The notes: generated by a model not told the origin, from the letters alone. A stretch of DNA of 64,000 bases from Verrucomicrobiota bacterium (GCA_023386835.1 JAEWIY010000076.1:13254-77253), one strand, 5' to 3'; shown: positions 27,203 through 37,960, numbered from the stretch's first letter. Numbers and translations are program-made.

Positions 27203-28042
27203 TTACGGCTTCGTGGAATCTTCAAGTTTCTCGAACAGCGATTTCAGCGTGTCGGTCGCCCGCCGGCTGGGCTCCTGAAACAGCCCCCCACCGGCTCGCA
27301 TCCAACGACTCAACGTCGGTCCCAAGTCTTCCGGCAACAGTCCTTCAAAGGCGCCGCCCGACGCCGCCGCCCGGCGGAAGAACTCCGGCACCAGCAACTG
27401 TTTCCAATCGGACACATTGTGGAACGTGTATTCAAATTCGAGGGGCATCCGGCGCTCTCGCGGCTGGCGCGCGGTGAGGTTGATGAACCGCACTTCGCCC
27501 ACGCGAACGTGCAGGCGCTTGATCAGAAACTCGCGCTCGCGCGCCGCTGCCCGTGCACTTTTTTCCTCCTCACCGGCCAGCCGCTCGCGAAACAGGTCCA
27601 GGTTCGTCGTGCCATCCGTGTTGGTCACAATGGCAAGCAACGGCAGGTCGATTGTCAGCTCGTCGATCACCCAACGGCGGCCCAACCCGCTGAAAACCTG
27701 CACATCGACTTCAAACCGCCGCAGTTCCACGAACTCGCGCGGCCCAAACGTGACGGGGTTCACCAGCGTCAGGTTCTGGAGCTGCACGCGACCGTTAAAC
27801 GGATTGGCCGCGAGCGTCTCGACCGCCACACCGAAACGGGTCCGCTGCGCCAACTGCGCCGTCACCAGCCGCGGCAAAAACGCCATCCAGAGCAGCGCCA
27901 CGGCCGCTCCAACAATACTCAGGGCGAACAACAGCCGGACCGACACCGCCGCGCGGGCCCGCGATTTCCGCCGCCACGCCGCTTCGCACGAGCGGCTCCG
28001 CGCCCGATGAGGATCGTTTGGGTTCTGGCTCCGCTCAGGCAA
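27203..28042 (-). CDS. AsmA-like membrane-anchored protein
   Basis: This is a protein of about 279 residues. A basic N-terminus is followed by one membrane helix (about 36-57, LLFALSIVGAAVALLWMAF), then a periplasmic domain. Its pattern (VQLQNLTLVNPVTF, WVIDELTIDLPLLAI, GTTNLDLF) resembles the start of AsmA-type proteins, which line periplasmic lipid-transport or outer-membrane assembly paths. It is much shorter than true AsmA. The start is uncertain: a TTG at 28042 overlaps the manA stop by eight bases, and later starts would still keep the helix. It sits between manA and grpE in one run. Confidence 0.65.
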   Translation of the reverse strand: MPERSQNPNDPHRARSRSCEAAWRRKSRARAAVSVRLLFALSIVGAAVALLWMAFLPRLVTAQLAQRTRFGVAVETLAANPFNGRVQLQNLTLVNPVTFGPREFVELRRFEVDVQVFSGLGRRWVIDELTIDLPLLAIVTNTDGTTNLDLFRERLAGEEEKSARAAAREREFLIKRLHVRVGEVRFINLTARQPRERRMPLEFEYTFHNVSDWKQLLVPEFFRRAAASGGAFEGLLPEDLGPTLSRWMRAGGGLFQEPSRRATDTLKSLFEKLEDSTKP

Positions 28043-28979
28043 AGTGATCGGTCACGAGAACCAGCGACGGCTCGTCAGCCTTCACGGTAAAGTTGCCAGC
28101 GTAGGGCAGCAGCACGTTTTCGCCGCGATCCAGCGACACTCCCGCGACGCTCACGCGGCCGCGAACCAAGCTGAGCAACCGGGGCTGTTCACCCGCGCGA
28201 AACGCGAGGGTGGCGCCGGCCGCCAGCGGCTCACGTTGAATTCGAAACTCGGCGCAGTCGGCGATCACCGCCGCCACGTTTTCCGCGCGCACCGGCTCGG
28301 GCTCGACCAAGTCCCAGTCGATCGACGCGAGCGACTCCGCGACGTGGAGCTGGCGCGGTTTGCCGTCGAGCCCCACCCGCCCCCAGTCGTACACGCGGTA
28401 GGTCGTGTCCGAGTTCTGTTGAATCTCAAGGATCAGGTTGCCGCCATCAATCGCGTGCACGGTGCCGCTGTGCACGAGAATCGAGTCACCCGGCTGAACC
28501 GGGAATCGATGCACACACGTTTCAAGCGTGCTGTGGACCAGCGCCTCGGCGAAGGAGGCCCGCGTCGCCCCGCGGCGCAGCCCAACGATCAGGCCGGCTT
28601 CCGCTGTCGATTCGGCGATGTACCAGTTTTCCGTCTTCGGCTCGCCCCCGAGCGCCGGTGCGATCTCCGCCGGCGGATGCACCTGCAGACTGAGGCGCTC
28701 GCGACAATCGAGCCATTTGATGAGAATGGGAAACGGCCGTTGCGCGTCCCAACGCGGTCCCATCACCTTTGCGCCAGCGCGCTCCAACAATTCGCGCAAG
28801 GGCACCCCGTCGTAGGTCCCACCCCGCACCACCGACTGCGCCTCCGGCCGGTCCACCACTTCCCAGCTCTCCCCGATCGGCCGGGGCGAGGGAAGCGCGC
28901 GCGCAAGGGCGGTCTCCAGGACACGGCCGCCCCAAACGCGCTCTTGATATAACGGGTGAAAGCGAAGGACCTCGTTCAT
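28035..28979 (-). CDS. manA: class I mannose-6-phosphate isomerase
   Basis: This 314-residue cupin-type isomerase interconverts mannose 6-phosphate and fructose 6-phosphate. The zinc ligands are visible in LSLQVHP (Gln, His), PKTENWYI (Glu) and SGTVHAI (His). The short form without the large helical insert matches the Firmicutes-type ManA. It heads an eight-gene minus-strand run. It is divergent from ftsK, with 116 bp between the starts. AATAAT ~15-20 bp before its ATG is a possible -10 element. Confidence 0.94.
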   Translation of the reverse strand: MNEVLRFHPLYQERVWGGRVLETALARALPSPRPIGESWEVVDRPEAQSVVRGGTYDGVPLRELLERAGAKVMGPRWDAQRPFPILIKWLDCRERLSLQVHPPAEIAPALGGEPKTENWYIAESTAEAGLIVGLRRGATRASFAEALVHSTLETCVHRFPVQPGDSILVHSGTVHAIDGGNLILEIQQNSDTTYRVYDWGRVGLDGKPRQLHVAESLASIDWDLVEPEPVRAENVAAVIADCAEFRIQREPLAAGATLAFRAGEQPRLLSLVRGRVSVAGVSLDRGENVLLPYAGNFTVKADEPSLVLVTDHFA

Positions 28980-29066
28980 CAGTGATGTTCAGATTATTGT
29001 GAAATTCGGCCGAGGACGGATTACGTTTGACGGTACTGCCGCCCGCTCTGGAATCCTGCAGGCTAG

Positions 29067-29086
29067 CCCCGGAGGCCCAACCGGGG
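29067..29086. repeat. inverted repeat just upstream of ftsK
   Basis: A perfect 6-bp repeat CCCCGG / CCGGGG with an 8-nt centre ends 9 bp before the ftsK ATG. It could form a leader hairpin that hides the start or be an operator. No T-tract is present. Confidence 0.35.
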
Positions 29087-29095
29087 TCACACCAC

Positions 29096-31675
<2,580 letters not shown>

Positions 31676-31676
31676 C

Positions 31677-31697
31677 GCCGCACCAAAAGGCGGCTTT
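31677..31697 (+). terminator. weak hairpin after ftsK
   Basis: A five-base-pair stem GCCGC / GCGGC with loop ACCAAAAG is followed by TTT, right after the ftsK stop. This is a marginal intrinsic terminator. Confidence 0.35.
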
Positions 31698-31760
31698 CCA
31701 GCGCGTCGATTGGTCAGTTCCTCCTTCCAAACGAAGTCCGAATTACCCTAATTGACTGGC

Positions 31761-32555
31761 ATGCAGAATATCGGCGAACGGCTGGAGGAGGCTCGGAAGC
31801 GAAAAGGCATCTCCATTCGCGAAGCTGCTGAGGCGACGAAGGTTCGGGGGGATTACCTGCACAAGTTCGAGAGCAACCAGTTCGACATCAATCTTCCGGA
31901 AATCTACATCCGGGGATTCCTTCGCACCTACGCCAACTACCTGAAGTTGCCGGCCGACAAGATCATCGCCGACTACAACGCGCTCGGGCTCGGCGACGTG
32001 AAGAACCGCCCGCTCAACCGGGAGGTTTACGGGCGCATGGATCTGTCGATCGCCTCCTCCAAGGAGGCGGCACGCGAACCTGAGGCGGGCGCAACCGCCA
32101 CGGCCGCGCCCGAGGAAAAACCCGAAGCGCGGACGGGCCAGCGAGGCAACCCTGCGACCTTTGTGCCGCGCGGGCGCAATCTTTACGTCGACAAGGCGCT
32201 GCTGCTGAAGGGGGGCGCGGTCGCCCTCGGTGTGATCGTGCTGATCGTCCTGCTGGTGTGGGGCATCAATGCGCTCACCAGCGGCAAATCGGAGGCCACC
32301 GCCACGACCAGCCCGGCCGTCGACGAAAAACGGATCGTGATCCACGCGTTGGATACGGTCGCCGTGACGCTGGTGCAGGCATCCGACGATGCCGTGCTGT
32401 TCAACGGCACGCTCGTGCGCAACGAGTCCCGCAGTTTCCCCAAGCGCGGCGACCTCTTCCTCACCGCGTCCGCCCTCGAGAACATTGAGATCGAGATGAA
32501 CGGCCGGCGCATCTCCACCGGCATGCGCGGCCAGGGTCGCGCGCGGATCCAGTAA
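31761..32555 (+). CDS. rodZ: RodZ-like HTH membrane protein
   Basis: This 264-residue protein has an Xre-type helix-turn-helix (about 1-75). GERLEEARKRKGISIREAAE is followed by YIRGFLRTYANYLKLP, which is the RodZ cytoplasmic domain that binds MreB. A linker follows, then one membrane helix (about 148-172, LLLKGGAVALGVIVLIVLLVW) and a small periplasmic beta domain of the DUF4115 type. RodZ links MreB to cell-wall synthesis and shape. A TTG at 31752 would add three residues; the ATG at 31761 fits better. No mre genes are nearby. Confidence 0.85.
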   Translation: MQNIGERLEEARKRKGISIREAAEATKVRGDYLHKFESNQFDINLPEIYIRGFLRTYANYLKLPADKIIADYNALGLGDVKNRPLNREVYGRMDLSIASSKEAAREPEAGATATAAPEEKPEARTGQRGNPATFVPRGRNLYVDKALLLKGGAVALGVIVLIVLLVWGINALTSGKSEATATTSPAVDEKRIVIHALDTVAVTLVQASDDAVLFNGTLVRNESRSFPKRGDLFLTASALENIEIEMNGRRISTGMRGQGRARIQ

Positions 32556-32572
32556 TCCGCTGCGGTCGTGCC

Positions 32573-32604
32573 GGAATGGCGACGGCGTGGTGCCGCGCCA
32601 TTCC
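32573..32604. terminator. hairpin between convergent genes
   Basis: A perfect 9-bp stem GGAATGGCG / CGCCATTCC with a GC-rich 14-nt loop lies between the rodZ-like and 32617 genes. There is no T-tract on either strand. It is a probable two-way terminator. Confidence 0.45.
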
Positions 32605-32616
32605 TCAAGTCACTGA

Positions 32617-33204
32617 TCAGCCGCGGCGCTGCAGCGCCACCGGCGCGCCGAGAACCTCGCGCAGCAACACCGCCTGGCGCACACTCGCGGGTGAACGCAA
32701 CGCCGCGCGGACTGAGCCGACCGCCACCGGTTTCGCCGCGCGCCCCGACTTTCCGGGCTGGCCCGGCGCAGGCGGGTACGCGAAGGCCTGAGCCGCCTGC
32801 TGCCGCGCCGCGCGCCGCTGCGCCTCAAGTTCCCGCATCTGCTCCTGCATCCGCCGCTGGTTCTCCAGCACGAGCGATTCCGACTGATCCCATTCCGGCG
32901 CCGTGCGGGGCGCCGGCACAGGCGCGGTCACGACGGTACGCGGCCGCACCTCACGTTCGAACGGCAACGGCGGCGGCGCCGGCATCTCCGCGGAGCCACC
33001 CCGCCGTTCGGCAATCTTGCGACGGATCTCCTCCTGGATCCGGCGCGCCTCCGACTCGAGGTCGAACGGACCCGTGTCCTCCGTCGGCCGAACCGGCGGC
33101 GGCGAATCGTCTTCCTGCGCCTGCTTGCGTCGCTGCGTCAGCCAGACCGCAAAGGCCGAGGCGAGCACCACCACCAGCTGCAGGTTATCGAGAATCCAAT
33201 CCAT
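32617..33204 (-). CDS. membrane-anchored coiled-coil protein of unknown function
   Basis: I do not recognise a named family. The 195-residue protein has one N-terminal membrane helix (about 8-22, LQLVVVLASAFAVWL). A Pro- and Glu-rich region and charged coiled-coil stretches follow (about 50-70 and 112-140). The C-terminal block RQAVLLREVLGAPVALQ resembles a short C-terminal motif I associate with small anchored proteins of Planctomycetes and Verrucomicrobia. It lies 56 bp after floA on the same strand and may be the last gene of that operon. That would suggest a membrane-domain or envelope role. Confidence 0.65.
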   Translation of the reverse strand: MDWILDNLQLVVVLASAFAVWLTQRRKQAQEDDSPPPVRPTEDTGPFDLESEARRIQEEIRRKIAERRGGSAEMPAPPPLPFEREVRPRTVVTAPVPAPRTAPEWDQSESLVLENQRRMQEQMRELEAQRRAARQQAAQAFAYPPAPGQPGKSGRAAKPVAVGSVRAALRSPASVRQAVLLREVLGAPVALQRRG

Positions 33205-33260
33205 GGACAGCCAGGGTCAGCTCAGCCGCCGCAGTGTAGTGTAAAAGTCATGACGAGCGC

Positions 33261-34262
33261 TCAGGTCCGCTGATCCGGCTCGGCGATCGACTTGCGCATC
33301 GAGGTGTCCGCCTGAACATTTTCCATGCGGAAATAATCCATCACCCCGAGTTTGCCCTGGCGAAACGCCTCGGCCATCGCCAACGGCACCTGCGCCTCGG
33401 CCTCGACCACCTTGGCCTGCATCTCCTGCACGCGCGCCTTCATCTCCTGCTCGAGCGCGACGGCCGCCGCGCGACGGATTTCCGCCTGCGCTTGCGCCAT
33501 GTTCTTGTTCGCCTCGGCCTGCGCTTCCTGAAGCTTGGCGCCGATGTTTTCGCCGACATCCACGTCGGCAATGTCGATCGAGAGGATCTCGAACGCGGTT
33601 CCGACATCGAGGCCGCGTTTGAGCACGACCTTCGAGATCGCGTCGGGCGACTCCAGCACAACCTTGTAGGTTTCCGCTGAACCAATCGTGGTTACGATGC
33701 CTTCACCCACGCGGGCGATGATCGTCTCCTCCTTCGCGCCGCCGACAAAGCGGTCGAGGTTGGTGCGCACGGTGACACGCGCCTTCACCTTCACCTGAAT
33801 GCCATCCTTGGCCACGCCGTCGATCGTCGTGCGACCCGCTTCGGGATTCGGGCAGTCGATGACCTTGGGATCAACGGACGTTCGCACCGCCTCCACCACG
33901 CTCTTGCCCGAGCCCTTGGTCGCGAGGTCGATCGCACAGGCCCGCTGCCAGTCAAGATGGATGCCAGCCTTCTGGGCCGCGATCAACGCCTGCACCGTCG
34001 GCACGACATTGCCGCCCGCGAGGTAATGGGCCTCGAGATCGTCGATCGTCAGGTCGATGCCCGCCTTCTTCGCCGTGATCCGGGCATCAACAATCAACCC
34101 ATAGGGCACCTGTCGCAGCCGCATCGCCACGAGGTTCACGATGCCCACATAGGCGCCGGCCAGCCACGCCCGCAGCCAGACGCTGAAGAACGACAGGATG
34201 ATGATCACCAGCACGAGGCCGGCAATGGCGAGAGCGATGGTGATGATGATTCTCCAATCCAT
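33261..34262 (-). CDS. floA: flotillin-like protein FloA
   Basis: This 333-residue protein has an N-terminal membrane hairpin (about 5-25 and 33-50). A SPFH/PHB domain follows, in which DVGTAFEILSIDIADVDVGENIGA is the FloA hallmark. A long Ala/Glu/Gln-rich coiled coil (AQAEANKNMAQAQAEIRRAA) drives assembly. FloA proteins build functional membrane microdomains. The gene follows the two nfeD genes, as in Bacillus yqeZ-yqfA. The frame is open further upstream, but the ATG at 34262 (MDWRIIITIALAI) starts right before the membrane segment. Confidence 0.95.
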   Translation of the reverse strand: MDWRIIITIALAIAGLVLVIIILSFFSVWLRAWLAGAYVGIVNLVAMRLRQVPYGLIVDARITAKKAGIDLTIDDLEAHYLAGGNVVPTVQALIAAQKAGIHLDWQRACAIDLATKGSGKSVVEAVRTSVDPKVIDCPNPEAGRTTIDGVAKDGIQVKVKARVTVRTNLDRFVGGAKEETIIARVGEGIVTTIGSAETYKVVLESPDAISKVVLKRGLDVGTAFEILSIDIADVDVGENIGAKLQEAQAEANKNMAQAQAEIRRAAAVALEQEMKARVQEMQAKVVEAEAQVPLAMAEAFRQGKLGVMDYFRMENVQADTSMRKSIAEPDQRT

Positions 34263-34267
34263 GATGG

Positions 34268-34732
34268 TTATGCTTGGGTGACGATGAGACGGAAATTGTC
34301 TTGGCCGACGACGCGCACCCGGCCACCGGCCGCAACGTAGCCGGATTGCGAATACGCTTCGTAGCGCCGGCCGTCCACCGTGACATACCCGCTCGGCGCG
34401 AGCACGGTGACGGCGGTGCCGGTTTCGCCGACGATGTTGGACGGAGCGGCGGGCGCCGTGCTCTGGCCGGTGATCGAGCTGCGGAGAAACAGACGCTGGC
34501 CAAGCGCGGTCTGCGGCAGGACCCGGAACTCCAGCCACAGCAGCGCGCCGACGAGCACGAGCGCGATGGCGAGCGCCAGCAGGCCGCCATCTGGCCCAAA
34601 ATCGAGGAACGCGATCACGGTTCCGCCGAGCAGGGCGAGCCCGCCAAAGATTCCAAGGATCGCGCCGGGCACGAAGACCTCGAACCCGAGCAGGATCAAA
34701 CCGATCACGAACAGCAGGACGATCGAGCTCAT
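34268..34732 (-). CDS. short NfeD-family membrane protein
   Basis: This 154-residue protein has three or four membrane helices (about 2-70, starting SSIVLLFVIGLILLGFEVFV). A soluble OB-fold NfeD domain follows (about 85-154), with GETGTAVTVLAPSGYVTVDG and RYEAYSQSGYV. It corresponds to the membrane and OB part of NfeD without the protease domain. It overlaps the long nfeD by four bases and precedes floA by 5 bp, so it is likely the direct partner of FloA. Confidence 0.9.
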   Translation of the reverse strand: MSSIVLLFVIGLILLGFEVFVPGAILGIFGGLALLGGTVIAFLDFGPDGGLLALAIALVLVGALLWLEFRVLPQTALGQRLFLRSSITGQSTAPAAPSNIVGETGTAVTVLAPSGYVTVDGRRYEAYSQSGYVAAGGRVRVVGQDNFRLIVTQA

Positions 34733-36240
34733 GCGCCCTCCTCCACCGGCTCCACGATCAGTCCAAATTCGCCCTGCTCACGGACCACCAGCGGCGTGCC
34801 AGCTTCGACGTATCCCATTTTCAGACGCGCTTCATACCGGCGACCGTCCAATTCCACCTGCCCGCTCGGATACAACGCGGTCGCAGCCACGACCCGGCGC
34901 CCAACCAACGAGCCGGCCTCCCCCAGCGCCGGAGCGACGGGCCCCTCCGCTCGCGTCGCTGGCACACCGACGGCCGCCGAGAGGACCAGGCGGTCCCAGA
35001 ACCAGCCGCGCGGCAGGAAGCGCAACAACGCCAGCGCGCCGCCGATCGTGACGAGCAGCCCCAGACCGAGATTGGCCACCGGCCGCCCCAGCATATCGCC
35101 GCTCAACTCAAAGGGCTCATTGGGCCACAGGTCGATCATGGACCAGACCAGCGAACCCATCATGAGCGCGACCCCGACCAAACCGATGACCACGGTCCCG
35201 GGCAGCAGGAACAGCTCAATCGCGAGCAGCAGCGCACCGAGCACGAAGACCAACGCGGGTTCATGGCCCGAGAGGCCGGCGACGTAGTGACCAAAAAAGA
35301 CGAGCAGCAGCAGCACGCCACCCACCACACCGAAAAGGCCGAAGCCCGGTGTCTTAAACTCGATGAAGAGCGCCAGCAGGCCCAAGCCGAGCAGGATCGA
35401 CGAGAAGGCCTCCAACCACTGCGCGACCGATTCCGACCACGTAACATGCAACCGGATCACTTCCACCCGCTGTCCCGGAAACCGCGTGGCCAACAAATCG
35501 TCGACCGACCTCGCGATCCCTTTCGCCAGCAGCGGCTGCGGCGGATCTCCGTAGGGCTCGAGCGCTTGATTCGCCGTCAGGGTCAAGAGTTCGCCCTTCG
35601 GGCTGATCACACGCTCGTCCAGCACCAGCTCGTACTCCGGATCAGACATCGCCTTGAGCACATCGGCCCGCCGCGGATCCGACGACGAATACGCCCGCAC
35701 CTTGGCGTTGATGTAACTCGTCATCTTCCGTTTCAGCGCCTCCGGCACATCCGCGCCGGTCGACGTGATCAATTCCGCCGCGCCCATCACACCGGTGGGT
35801 TCGAAGTAAATCTCATCCGTGACCGCCGCGAGCAAAGCGCCCGCCGAGCCTGCCTCATCGTTCACAAACGTCGCCGTCGTGCCCTCGAAGCGTTCAAGCG
35901 CCTCCATCATCTCCAGCATCACATCGGCCCGCCCGCCCGGTGTATCCATGTCGAGCAGGACAAACTTCGCGCCCCGCTCGATCGCATCCTTCAAACCCCG
36001 CCGCAGCACATACAGCGCGGGTTTGCCGATCGCGCCCTGGATCGGAACGATATACGCGACCGGCGCGGCGTTGCGCAGCTCAACCGCTTCCGCTGACTCC
36101 GTTTCGTCCGGCGAAACTGCTGAGGACATCGCTTCCGCGGCCGCCGGCAAGGTCACGGCCCCTTCCTGCGCCCAAAGCGGACTCGCGCTCGCGAGGAGCG
36201 CGCCGACCAAAAACAGCGGCAGCAAAAGCGGGGCCAACAT
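34729..36240 (-). CDS. nfeD: long NfeD protein with ClpP-like serine protease domain
   Basis: This 503-residue protein has a cleavable signal peptide (MLAPLLLPLFLVGALLASAS, then LWAQ) and a ClpP-class protease-like domain (about 45-230). The domain shows VAYIVPIQGAIG, LLDMDTPGG and the nucleophile region DEAGSAGALLAA. Four or five membrane helices follow (about 275-400), then a C-terminal OB-fold NfeD domain. Long NfeD proteins are paired with stomatin/flotillin proteins and may cleave them or their clients. It leads the nfeD-nfeD-floA operon, behind a sigma-54-type promoter. Confidence 0.92.
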   Translation of the reverse strand: MLAPLLLPLFLVGALLASASPLWAQEGAVTLPAAAEAMSSAVSPDETESAEAVELRNAAPVAYIVPIQGAIGKPALYVLRRGLKDAIERGAKFVLLDMDTPGGRADVMLEMMEALERFEGTTATFVNDEAGSAGALLAAVTDEIYFEPTGVMGAAELITSTGADVPEALKRKMTSYINAKVRAYSSSDPRRADVLKAMSDPEYELVLDERVISPKGELLTLTANQALEPYGDPPQPLLAKGIARSVDDLLATRFPGQRVEVIRLHVTWSESVAQWLEAFSSILLGLGLLALFIEFKTPGFGLFGVVGGVLLLLVFFGHYVAGLSGHEPALVFVLGALLLAIELFLLPGTVVIGLVGVALMMGSLVWSMIDLWPNEPFELSGDMLGRPVANLGLGLLVTIGGALALLRFLPRGWFWDRLVLSAAVGVPATRAEGPVAPALGEAGSLVGRRVVAATALYPSGQVELDGRRYEARLKMGYVEAGTPLVVREQGEFGLIVEPVEEGA

Positions 36241-36273
36241 GAACGGGCCGAGGATGACTCACTCTCTCCACGG

Positions 36274-36290
36274 TGCAAGCGCCGTGCCGG
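36274..36290 (-). promoter_or_regulatory. sigma-54 (RpoN) promoter of the nfeD-floA operon
   Basis: Read on the minus strand, CCGGCACG, then GCGC, then TTGCA. The GG (36288-36287) and GC (36276-36275) are exactly ten bases apart. Only the T before GG differs from consensus. Transcription would start near 36263, giving a leader of ~22 nt before the nfeD ATG. Confidence 0.6.
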
Positions 36291-36368
36291 AACAAAGGCT
36301 TACAAATCAGCTGCGCCTTTCCAAAAATCCTTTGCGCGGCCGGACACCGCGCCTAAACCCGACGCCTT

Positions 36369-37292
36369 ATGGAGGTCGTTCCTTATCTCGGCCAAACGAT
36401 CCGGCGCTGGCAAATCGGCAGCGCCACGTTCCTCGCCTGGCCCGAAGCCGGAGCCCGCCTGATGCACTGGTCTGTGACCCGGGGCGACGGTTCAGTCCGG
36501 GAAGTCATCCACTGGCCCGAGCTGCAGGAACTGCCGCCGAGCCTCGCCAAAGTGCGCGGCGGCAATCCAATCCTTTTTCCGTTTTCCGGACGTGTTTACC
36601 TGAACGGTGAGCAGGGTTTCTGGCTCGATGGGAGTGGGGTGCGCCGTCCGATGCCGATCCATGGCTTCGCGCGCCAGGGTCGTTTCAAACTCGCTCAGAT
36701 CAACGAGGCGGGCTTCGACGCCGTGCTCGAACCCGACGACGAAGCCCGGGCGGCGTATCCCTACGACTACGAGTTCAAAGTCTGCTACCGCTTTGGTCCG
36801 CTAAGCCTCGCGTGTGAGTTCATGCTGACCAATCACGGCGAGGCGCCGTTGCCTTGGAGTGCGGGCCACCACTTCTACTTCGCCGTGCCTTGGAACGAGG
36901 AGCAGCAACGGAGCGATTATGTGATCCAACTGCCCGCCGCCCGTTCGGCCCGGCAGGACACGTCCGGCACCATCGTCGACGGCCCTGCCCTACCGCGTCA
37001 GCCCAGCCTGGCGGATCCGCTCCTGATCGACGCGCTGCACCTGCAGTTGCGCCAGTCGGAATGCACCTTTGGGCCGCGCGAGAGCAGCGAACGCGTCACG
37101 GTCCGGCTCGGCACGCGCCCCCAGCCGCCACCCGAAGCGACCTTCGTCACCTGGACGGAAAACGACAAATCGCCCTTCTATTGTGTGGAGCCCTGGATGG
37201 GCCCGCCGAACGCCCCGGAACATCGTCTCGGATTACACATGGTTGCACCGGGCCAAACCCAGCGCTTCTGCGTCGAAGTGCTCCTTCGCTGA
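36369..37292 (+). CDS. aldose 1-epimerase family protein
   Basis: This 307-residue protein has the galactose-mutarotase fold: GNPILFPFSGRV, MPIHGFARQGRF, the catalytic-region SAGHHFYFAVPW, and WTENDKSPFYCVEPWMGPPNA with a likely acid near the end. Family members interconvert sugar anomers, and some act on hexose 6-phosphates. The exact sugar is not readable. The start ATG at 36369 comes soon after the divergent nfeD promoter. It is followed by tatA in the same direction. Confidence 0.88.
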   Translation: MEVVPYLGQTIRRWQIGSATFLAWPEAGARLMHWSVTRGDGSVREVIHWPELQELPPSLAKVRGGNPILFPFSGRVYLNGEQGFWLDGSGVRRPMPIHGFARQGRFKLAQINEAGFDAVLEPDDEARAAYPYDYEFKVCYRFGPLSLACEFMLTNHGEAPLPWSAGHHFYFAVPWNEEQQRSDYVIQLPAARSARQDTSGTIVDGPALPRQPSLADPLLIDALHLQLRQSECTFGPRESSERVTVRLGTRPQPPPEATFVTWTENDKSPFYCVEPWMGPPNAPEHRLGLHMVAPGQTQRFCVEVLLR

Positions 37293-37353
37293 TCCAGTGC
37301 CCGCTCCAGTTGACGTTCAGCCCGCCCTGAGCGGTCGGGCCGCACGCGCGGCA

Positions 37354-37381
37354 TTGCAGCCGTTGCACACTCGACTATGGT
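37354..37381 (+). promoter_or_regulatory. candidate sigma-70 promoter of tatA
   Basis: TTGCAG, 16 bp, then TATGGT (four of six matches to each consensus). Transcription would begin ~7 nt before the ATG at 37395. Weak evidence. Confidence 0.35.
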
Positions 37382-37394
37382 CTGCCGCTTGAGC

Positions 37395-37694
37395 ATGCTG
37401 CAAACCACGGCTTTTATCGACGGCATCGGCGGTCCCGAACTGCTGCTCATCTTCGTGCTGTCGCTGATGTTGTTCGGCGGGAAGAAGCTGCCGGAATTGG
37501 CGCGCGGGCTCGGACGCTCCGTTCGCGAATTCAAGCGCGCCGCCGCGGGAGTTGAGCAGGAGATCAAGCGTGCGATCGAAGAACCGCCGCCGCCTCGTCG
37601 GCCGGGCGCTGCGCCGCCTGTTTCGCCCGTCCCGGCGACCCAGCCCGCTCCGGCACCCGAGTCCCGGCCCTCGACGCCCGAAGAAACCGCCTGA
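37395..37694 (+). CDS. tatA: twin-arginine translocase subunit TatA
   Basis: This 99-residue protein has one N-terminal membrane helix (about 12-28, GGPELLLIFVLSLMLFGG). It is followed directly by the TatA amphipathic helix KKLPELARGLGRSVREFKRA and a Pro-rich acidic tail. TatA forms the pore for export of folded proteins. The N-terminal IGGPELLLIF with FGG-KLPE is the family signature. An in-frame ATG at 37377 would add six residues. tatC and tatB are not in the window. Confidence 0.9.
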   Translation: MLQTTAFIDGIGGPELLLIFVLSLMLFGGKKLPELARGLGRSVREFKRAAAGVEQEIKRAIEEPPPPRRPGAAPPVSPVPATQPAPAPESRPSTPEETA

Positions 37695-37865
37695 CTCGAG
37701 CAGCGCCGGTGCTCCGCCACGTGCGGTCGAAAGGCGAAAGCCGTCCCATCTCCGGGACGCGCGCGTTCCGCTAACGCTCCATCCACGGTTCGACGCCCGG
37801 GCTCGCACGCGGCGCACCCATTATCAATTTCCTCATCAACAGTGACTTGCGACTTTAGTTCACGA

Positions 37866-37882
37866 CTGGCACGCACATTGCG
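37866..37882 (+). promoter_or_regulatory. sigma-54 (RpoN) promoter for a small RNA
   Basis: CTGGCACG, then CACA, then TTGCG. The eleven core bases TGGCACG and TTGC match the consensus exactly, and GG (37868-37869) to GC (37880-37881) spacing is ten. Only the base after TTGC is not A or T. The expected start is near 37893. Confidence 0.75.
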
Positions 37883-37892
37883 AGAGCTGACG

Positions 37893-37960
37893 CGACTGTT
37901 CGGTTCGTCGTTGTGTTAGTCCAAGCCCGTCCGATCCCTGGATCGGACGGGTTTGTTTTT
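37893..37960 (+). ncRNA. candidate sigma-54-dependent small RNA, ~68 nt
   Basis: The span runs from the predicted start to the U-tract. The 5' part (37893-37925) is U- and G-rich with little self-pairing. It is followed by a 11-bp terminator stem and TTTGTTTTT. This is the layout of a seed region plus terminator seen in Hfq-type base-pairing small RNAs. No start codon with a ribosome site is present. Confidence 0.6.
37926..37960 (+). terminator. strong intrinsic terminator
   Basis: A perfect 11-bp stem CCCGTCCGATC / GATCGGACGGG (loop CCTG) is followed by TTTGTTTTT. Confidence 0.92.

Noticed and set aside
26666..28090. 474-codon open frame on the plus strand
   Set aside because: It is antisense to grpE, the AsmA-like gene and the end of manA; no motif.
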